Origin: UBA2387 sp019454665
GTDB lineage: Bacteria > Armatimonadota > Fimbriimonadia > Fimbriimonadales > Fimbriimonadaceae
Direction: 5' to 3'
Assembly (NCBI GenBank): GCA_045862995.1
Contig: BTVX01000012.1
Span: 32,688-96,687 of the forward strand
DNA length: 64,000 nt
The position numbers and the translations under genes are program-made. Below are positions 59,464-64,000 of the stretch, one piece after another. How positions within the stretch are numbered: position 1 is the first letter of the stretch; the number at the start of each line of letters is the position of its first letter. The notes beneath the pieces are model-generated. The model did no database searches. It was not told the origin of the DNA and worked only from the letters and a program-made list of their open reading frames with translations.

Positions 59464-59485
59464 CTCTGGCCCAGCCGCAAAAACG

Positions 59486-59520
59486 AATCGGGGCGCGTCC
59501 TTGAAGGGCGCGCCCCGATT
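59486..59520. terminator. Bidirectional terminator
   Basis: aatcggggcgcg (59486-59497) and cgcgccccgatt (59509-59520) are exact inverted copies, extended inward by three more pairs around ttgaa. An A-run before it (minus-strand T tail) and tgcttgg after it. It separates the convergent DUF6263-like and pseudopilin genes. Confidence 0.8.
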
Positions 59521-59540
59521 GCTTGGTCGAGCGGCGGGCT

Positions 59541-60329
59541 TTACGCTCGCGGCTCGGCGACCACTCCGGGGATGCCGTTGAGGTCGTAGGGCAGGTTGTA
59601 GACGCGCACGTCGGATCCGCCGCCGTAGTACAGGTCGGGCGCCGTCGCGTCAATCTTGGCGTTCTTGTTGTAGAACCGCACGTGGCTGTCGGCGAAGTTG
59701 ATGTTCAAGCCGCCGTTGTGCCTTGCGAAGCCCGCGAAGTTCGTTCGATCGAACGGTCCGGGCGGGACGGGATAGCCCTCCGGCACGGGGCCGCCGGCCT
59801 TGAAGTACTTGGCGTCGTAGAACATGGTCGTCCGGCTGGGCTCGGGGATTTCGCCCTCGCCGCGCACGGGGTCGGCCGCGAACAGGTTCGGCGCGATCGC
59901 CGGATCCTCGAAAAGGGCGAAATTGAACGCATGGCTGGCCCGAACCACTTGACCGGCGGGTTGCAGTCCGAGGCCGTTCAAGACCGTCTTCCACGGGATG
60001 GCATCCGGCTCGGACGGGTCCAAGAAAATGTCGTAGCTCTTGGTGTAGGGCATGATGGCGTCGAACGCCGCATAGACGCGGGCGTTGGTCGCCGGGACGA
60101 CGACGCCGAGCGGATGGTCGAGCGAGTAGGCGCTCTGGGGATACATGCCGTCGTAGTCGTTGACATACATGAGGATGGCCGTCGCGTTCTGCCGCAGGTT
60201 GCTGGCGTCGGTGACTTTCTTGGCCGCCTGTTTGGCCTGGGCGTAGACTGGAAAGAGCATCGCGGCCAGGATCGCGATGATCGCAATGACCACAAGCAAT
60301 TCGATGAGGGTGAAACCACGTTGTCGCAT
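59541..60329 (-). CDS. Pseudopilin-like protein with N-terminal prepilin signal (second copy)
   Basis: 262 residues. MRQRGFTLIELLVVIAIIAI gives a minimal basic leader, cleavage site and hydrophobic helix, then LFPVYAQAKQAAKKVTDASN. The mature domain has the same plan as the protein at 32985-33818 (MYVNDYDGMYPQSAY; FADSHVRFYNKNAK near the end) but is only distantly similar. GGAG five bases before the ATG fixes the start. Function as minor pseudopilin or surface protein is not known. Confidence 0.82.
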   Translation of the reverse strand: MRQRGFTLIELLVVIAIIAILAAMLFPVYAQAKQAAKKVTDASNLRQNATAILMYVNDYDGMYPQSAYSLDHPLGVVVPATNARVYAAFDAIMPYTKSYDIFLDPSEPDAIPWKTVLNGLGLQPAGQVVRASHAFNFALFEDPAIAPNLFAADPVRGEGEIPEPSRTTMFYDAKYFKAGGPVPEGYPVPPGPFDRTNFAGFARHNGGLNINFADSHVRFYNKNAKIDATAPDLYYGGGSDVRVYNLPYDLNGIPGVVAEPRA

Positions 60330-60466
60330 CTGATCTCCGTGCCTCGGCTGTCGGATCGAGCCATCGGCTGAGGTTTGCTGATGATACAGCATCCCGTTCA
60401 CGTTTCTTTCACTTTTCGCAACGGCCCGGTCACGATGGGCTCCTGATGCCACAATCTGGCTCGCTC

Positions 60467-61723
60467 ATGAGATTCCAAACACCCCGAGGCACCCACGACA
60501 TGCTCCCTTCGCAGGCGCATGCGTGGCATTGGGTCGAGTCGAGTTTCTCCAAGCTGGCCCGGACCTACGGCTACTCCGAAATCCGGACCCCGATGTTCGA
60601 GGACATCGAACTGTTCATCCGCACGTCCGGCGAAACGAGCGACGTGGTCTCGAAGGAGATGTACGAGTTCGTGGACCGAGGCGGCCGACGCCTGAGCCTG
60701 AAGCCCGAGGGCACGGCCCCAGCGATGCGCAGCTACGTCGAGCACAGCCTCGGCGCGGGGGGCGGCGTCACGCGCCTCTACTACGTCACCCCGGTGTTCC
60801 GCTACAATCGGCCCGCCAAGGGGCGCTATCGTCAACACCACCAGACGGGCCTCGAACTCATCGGTAGCCCCGCGCCCGAAGCCGATGCCGAGATCATCGA
60901 GATGACGGTCCGGCATTTCCAGGCATTGGGCTTGAAGGAACTCGAGGTTCAGCTGAACTCGATCGGCCGCGAGGCTTGCCGCTTGGCGTATCGCGAGGCC
61001 GTCCTGAACCACATGGCGTCGTACTTGGCCGAGCAATCCGAGGAGTTCCAGGCCACGGCCCAGAAGAACCCGCTGCGATTGCTCGACACCAAGGACCCCG
61101 AAACGCGAGCCGCACTCGACGGGCTCCCGCCGATCACCGATTATCTGGAACCCGAGAGCATGGCGCGGCTCGAGTCCATCGAGCGGTTGCTCGGCGAAGC
61201 GGGGATTCCGTATCGCATCTCGCCCGACGTGGTGCGCGGCCTGGACTATTACACCGAGACCGTGTTCGAGATCACGTCCGGCGACCTCGGAGCGCAGAAC
61301 TCGCTGTGCGGCGGGGGACGCTACGACAACCTGATCAAGGACATCGGCGGACCCCCGACGCCCAGCGTCGGCGTGGGCATGGGCATCGAGCGGGCGCTTC
61401 TGGTGCTGACCGAACTGGGGCTCGTCCCGAGTGCGGAGCCGCCCATGGCGTTTGCGGTATCCGGCGTGCCCGAAGCCTCGCCAAGCGTCCGATCGCTCGC
61501 CCGCGACGTTCGAGCCAAAGGCATGGCTTGCCTGTGGGACGTCGAGGGCAAGGCGATCAAGGCGCAGATGAAGCAGGTGGACCGGTCCAAGGTGCGGTTC
61601 GCGCTCATCGTCGGCTCGGACGAATTGGCCGCGGGAACGGTGTCCATTCGCGAGATGGCGACCGGCGAGCAGGTGGTCGTCCCAGCATCGGAGGTGGCGG
61701 CGTGGCTCGACGCGCGGCGCTGA
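60467..61723 (+). CDS. hisS: Histidyl-tRNA synthetase
   Basis: 418 residues. MRFQTPRGTHDMLPSQA is the classical HisRS start, then class II motif 1 (GYSEIRTPMFED), motif 2 (FRYNRPAKGRYRQHHQTGLE), the histidine-specific VRGLDYYTETVFEI, motif 3 (SVGVGMGIERALLVL) and the anticodon-binding domain. It charges tRNA-His. An upstream ATG at 60446 would add seven residues; 60467 is preferred by family comparison and because CACAAT lies 11 bases before it. Its 3' end overlaps the next gene by 22 bases. Confidence 0.95.
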   Translation: MRFQTPRGTHDMLPSQAHAWHWVESSFSKLARTYGYSEIRTPMFEDIELFIRTSGETSDVVSKEMYEFVDRGGRRLSLKPEGTAPAMRSYVEHSLGAGGGVTRLYYVTPVFRYNRPAKGRYRQHHQTGLELIGSPAPEADAEIIEMTVRHFQALGLKELEVQLNSIGREACRLAYREAVLNHMASYLAEQSEEFQATAQKNPLRLLDTKDPETRAALDGLPPITDYLEPESMARLESIERLLGEAGIPYRISPDVVRGLDYYTETVFEITSGDLGAQNSLCGGGRYDNLIKDIGGPPTPSVGVGMGIERALLVLTELGLVPSAEPPMAFAVSGVPEASPSVRSLARDVRAKGMACLWDVEGKAIKAQMKQVDRSKVRFALIVGSDELAAGTVSIREMATGEQVVVPASEVAAWLDARR

Positions 61724-62577
61724 TCCTTCTCGCTGCGGCGGGAACGGCGCACGCCCAAGTGCCCGACGTGGTCATCCGCGCCGATGCGCGGCTCTCCTAC
61801 GTTTTGGCGGACGATGGGCGGCCCGTCGTGCGTTGGTACGACCCGCTGGGTCGCGGTTCGTGGGCTGGGCTGTCGTTCCGATTGGAGCCCGGCCTGCGCG
61901 CGATGGTGGTCCAACGCATCCAGCGCATCCCCGGCAACGCCGACGACGACCCGCTGGAGAACTACTACGTCGAGAACCCCGGCGCCTGGCGCGTGGGCAA
62001 GCAACCCCTCCCGTTCGGCGCCGAAACCGTGTTTCGCGATTCGGTTTTGGGCGCGCGGTTGGAGACGCAATTGGCCCTGGGTGGCTTGCCGGCCACGGTG
62101 ATTCTTTGCGACGAGGGGCTCAACCGTCCGCGCGGCTTCGGCGTGCGGATCGGCACCGATTGGCTGCGCCTGAGCGCGGTGAGCGGCGACCACTTCGCTC
62201 AAAGCGCGGGGTCGCTCGGCTTGTTCCGTGACCTGCAGGACGCACCCAAACAGGGCTCGGGATATCGGACGGTCGTCGGGCTCGACATGACCCGCTCGTG
62301 GGGCGAGTGGGTGGTGGTGGGCGAAGTCGTGGCCTTCCGCAACGGGCACGGGCAAGACGACCCCGACCGCTTGGTGTGGGACGTCTCGGCCGGAACGCCG
62401 CCCACTTCTCGACTTGGATTCAAAGCAGGCTACACGGCAGACTCGGCGGTACGGGGCGGACGCCTCAGGCTCGAGGGATCGGTGCCGATGGGCAAGAGCG
62501 TGTGGCTGGAACCCATGGTGCGGTTCAGAGACGGCACGTTCCACGACTTGACGGTGAGCATGAGGTTGAAGCTCTAG
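61702..62577 (+). CDS. Secreted beta-rich protein, probable outer-membrane barrel
   Basis: 291 residues. GTG start inside hisS, six bases after GGAGGT. Signal peptide AALILLAAAGTAHAQ, then regularly alternating strands (GLSFRLEPGLRAMVVQRIQR, FGVRIGTDWLRLSAVSGDHF, GEWVVVGEVVAFRNGHG, PMVRFRDGTFHDLTVSMRLK) closing at LKL, consistent with a small barrel. No family assigned. Coupled to hisS only by position. Confidence 0.65.
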   Translation: MARRAALILLAAAGTAHAQVPDVVIRADARLSYVLADDGRPVVRWYDPLGRGSWAGLSFRLEPGLRAMVVQRIQRIPGNADDDPLENYYVENPGAWRVGKQPLPFGAETVFRDSVLGARLETQLALGGLPATVILCDEGLNRPRGFGVRIGTDWLRLSAVSGDHFAQSAGSLGLFRDLQDAPKQGSGYRTVVGLDMTRSWGEWVVVGEVVAFRNGHGQDDPDRLVWDVSAGTPPTSRLGFKAGYTADSAVRGGRLRLEGSVPMGKSVWLEPMVRFRDGTFHDLTVSMRLKL

Positions 62578-62581
62578 CGCC

Positions 62582-63214
62582 ATGCGGTTCGCGTTCCCTG
62601 CTGTCGCTGCGGTCGGAGCGGTCGTCTTGGCGATGGCCGGCATGATCCTGCCTGCGGCGGCCTGCGCGGGGGCAGCCGTCATCGGGATGCTCTTGGCTTC
62701 GGCCGCGGGTGTGCGCAAGCGGCGGGCCGCGATGTCCTACGACGAACTCAGCGGCGACGCGAGAACGCTGGTGCGCCCGCTCGTCCGCCTGAACCGCGAG
62801 ATCGAAGAACTCGTGGACGCCAACCCATCGTCCCCCGAAATCAAGGTGATCGGCAGCGAAGCCGTCGCCGAGTCGCGCAGGATGCTCGAACACGCCACGC
62901 GGCTGTTGCAGGCCCGTTCCGAACTCAAGCGAGCCGTCGAATCCCAACGCGAACTGCGCCGCAACTTCGGCGACAAGGCCGACCAACTGCCCGACCGATC
63001 CAGCGAGGCCGTGGACGCCATCGCCAAGATCGAGGCGGCGATCCAGGGCGCGCAGATGAGCCTCACCGACATGAAGACGCGCCTAACGCTCGCCGCGGCG
63101 GGCACCCAGGAGTTCGATCACGAGGGCTTTCGCGAGTCGCTGGCCAACCTGCGCTCCCTGGACGCCTCGCTTGACGAGGCCGAAGAGATGATGCTGGGGC
63201 GATTGGAAGGCTGA
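62582..63214 (+). CDS. Membrane-anchored coiled-coil protein
   Basis: 210 residues. Two hydrophobic segments at the N terminus (FPAVAAVGAVVLAMAGMIL, ACAGAAVIGMLLASA), then a long helical, charged region with coiled-coil character (LVRLNREIEELVDA, ESRRMLEHATRLLQARSELK, IQGAQMSLTDMKTRLTL). Function unknown; five bases after the previous stop, so probably one transcript with it. No known domain seen. Confidence 0.65.
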   Translation: MRFAFPAVAAVGAVVLAMAGMILPAAACAGAAVIGMLLASAAGVRKRRAAMSYDELSGDARTLVRPLVRLNREIEELVDANPSSPEIKVIGSEAVAESRRMLEHATRLLQARSELKRAVESQRELRRNFGDKADQLPDRSSEAVDAIAKIEAAIQGAQMSLTDMKTRLTLAAAGTQEFDHEGFRESLANLRSLDASLDEAEEMMLGRLEG

Positions 63215-63245
63215 CGCCGACGATTAGGTAACCTGATCACTCGCC

Positions 63246-63671
63246 ATGGTTGGTTCGATTCCCTTGATTTCGCGCGTCGCCGCCCTGTACGAGTTGGTCA
63301 ACGCCTCGCTCGAGCCGACCCTCGCCCACCACGGCATCACGTCGTCCACGTTCCAACTGCTTTCGGCGGTTCAGGCCGCGGGAGACGGCCAGACGCAGCG
63401 CCAAATCGCCGACCGGTTGGGCATCGCGCCCGCTTCGCTCAGCGAAGCGTTGACGTCGGCGGAGAAGGCGGGCTTGGTGGAGCGCAAGCCCTCGGCAAGC
63501 GACAAGCGGGCGCGTGTGCTGTCGCTCACCAAGCGGGGCCGACAGGTCCTCGAAGCCGCCGTCGCGGCTTTGGGCGAGATCGAGCGCCAGGCCGCCCAAG
63601 ACCTCAGCCGACTGGAGCAAGACGACCTCGAACGCACGCTCCAACGCATGATCGCCAACCTCGCCGGGTAA
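63246..63671 (+). CDS. MarR family transcriptional regulator
   Basis: 141 residues with a winged helix: FQLLSAVQAAGDGQTQRQIA, DRLGIAPASLSEALTSAEKA, GLVERKPSASDKRARVLSLT, KRGRQVLEAA, the standard MarR order of helices and beta wing (DKRA). Regulates unknown targets; no divergent partner is seen within the window. TAACCT lies 11 bases before the ATG and there is no clear Shine-Dalgarno. Confidence 0.9.
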   Translation: MVGSIPLISRVAALYELVNASLEPTLAHHGITSSTFQLLSAVQAAGDGQTQRQIADRLGIAPASLSEALTSAEKAGLVERKPSASDKRARVLSLTKRGRQVLEAAVAALGEIERQAAQDLSRLEQDDLERTLQRMIANLAG

Positions 63672-63893
63672 CGGAGCGCCCTCCCAAGCCACTCGCTGAG
63701 CGGCGAAACCTAGCCCGACGCTCGATTCTTCTCGCGTGGAGGGGCGCCCGAAGGGGCACGGTCTGCCGGCCATGGGCGTCCTTGGGGTGCGCAGAGTGGT
63801 CGTGCCCGGTCAGACCGTGGCACCCCGAGTTCGAGGTTTTGTGATGCCTGATGAGTGGCCCATGTACTCGCTTAGTGGTCAACCCCTCCCCGA

Positions 63894-63915
63894 CCCTCCC
63901 CAAGCTTGGGGAGGG
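63894..63915 (+). repeat. 22-bp perfect palindrome of the CCCTCCC repeat family
   Basis: ccctccccaag and cttggggaggg form an 11+11 perfect palindrome, followed by agttttatg, so it could also terminate plus-strand transcription. Preceded by caacccctccccga. Confidence 0.7.
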
Positions 63916-63951
63916 AGTTTTATGTAACGCGATGGTCGGGCCGTCCTGCGT

Positions 63952-63974
63952 CCCCTCCCGAAGATCGGGAGGGG
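63952..63974 (-). repeat. CCCTCCC family repeat, inverted copy
   Basis: cccctcccg (63952-63960) pairs with cgggagggg (63966-63974) around aagat. Read on the minus strand it has the same caaccctcccc-type flank as the copy at 63894, so the two elements are in opposite orientation. Confidence 0.65.
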
Positions 63975-64000
63975 ATTGAGGGGAGGGTTGATCGGCGCCG

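Larger units (their letters stand above)
63672..64000. other. 329-base gene-free right end with palindromic repeats
   Basis: No coding gene seen to the window edge. It holds two inverted members of the CCCTCCC repeat family (listed separately) and, near 63760-63830, loosely palindromic gtcgtgcccgg...ccgtggcac sequence reminiscent of the gtggca/tgccac repeats. Confidence 0.5.

Noticed and set aside
1..64000. tRNA, rRNA, insertion sequences or prophage genes
   Set aside because: None recognised on either strand; the gene-free stretches are short and hold only promoters, hairpins and repeats.

Overview
This window looks like a chromosomal segment of a GC-rich, diderm, non-model bacterium, most likely a member of Armatimonadota (Fimbriimonadia-like). 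The clues are two pseudopilin-type proteins with the IELLVVIAIIAILAAMLFPV leader and the 'FPVYAQAK' continuation that is common in that phylum, together with outer-membrane and lipoprotein functions (Lnt, YaiO-like barrel, haem porin, several lipobox proteins), a planctomycete-type DUF1549/DUF1553 cytochrome protein and abundant GC-rich palindromic intergenic repeats. The phylum call is inference from protein style, not from a marker search. No rRNA, tRNA, CRISPR array or insertion sequence was seen.

Layout. 1-3.8 kb: the tail of metG, a periplasmic thioredoxin-like protein, a GH18-like hydrolase and a CCA-adding enzyme. 4.0-8.0 kb: a four-gene envelope polysaccharide operon (membrane protein, GT2 synthase, bactofilin-like beta-helix protein, YaiO-like outer-membrane barrel) behind a structured leader. 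8.0-10.3 kb: a frameshifted zinc-ribbon membrane protein, a dockerin-bearing secreted protein and a small anchored protein. 10.4-11.6 kb: a thioredoxin-like gene interrupted by one in-frame TGA followed at once by a hairpin. 11.6-14.3 kb: an accessory pocket with three VapBC-type modules, an orphan DUF5615 toxin with a decapitated DUF433 antitoxin, and palindromic repeats. 14.4-30.7 kb: housekeeping and transport (lnt, phosphatase, carboxyltransferase, MlaF-like ATPase, CorA, QueD-like, B12/Fe-type binding lipoprotein, MTA phosphorylase, HEAT-repeat protein, ornithine cyclodeaminase family).

30.7-46.7 kb: a divergent EF-G paralogue, a pseudopilin, a MalK/UgpC-type ATPase, rhaA, DedA, a DHDPS-family aldolase, FmdB, TerC, PepSY, an MFS-HEAT fusion, a CxxCH-bearing outer-membrane protein, hpf and a Gfo/Idh/MocA dehydrogenase. 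46.7-48.5 kb: an XRE-ImmA metalloprotease overlapping a PIN-like protein. 48.7-55.1 kb: YceI plus partner, a scar made of two fused gene remnants, GNAT, the DUF1549/1553 protein and two overlapping secreted genes driven by a promoter whose spacer carries a ten-G tract. 55.2-64 kb: a PYROXD2-like oxidase, an Fe-S flavoprotein, a second pseudopilin, hisS, small envelope genes, a MarR regulator and inverted palindromic repeats.

Expression logic. Overlapping ATGA/GTGA junctions show translational coupling inside operons. At the first genes of transcription units a -10-like hexamer commonly ends only 5-11 bases before the start codon with no Shine-Dalgarno, so leaderless transcription appears frequent. 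Where Shine-Dalgarno sites exist they favour a spacing of about 8, which moves several starts. The observations I would check first are the TGA-interrupted thioredoxin-like gene (possible selenoprotein), the poly-G promoter (possible phase variation), the antitoxin remnant and operators in the toxin pocket, and the chimeric scar at 49.7-49.9 kb.
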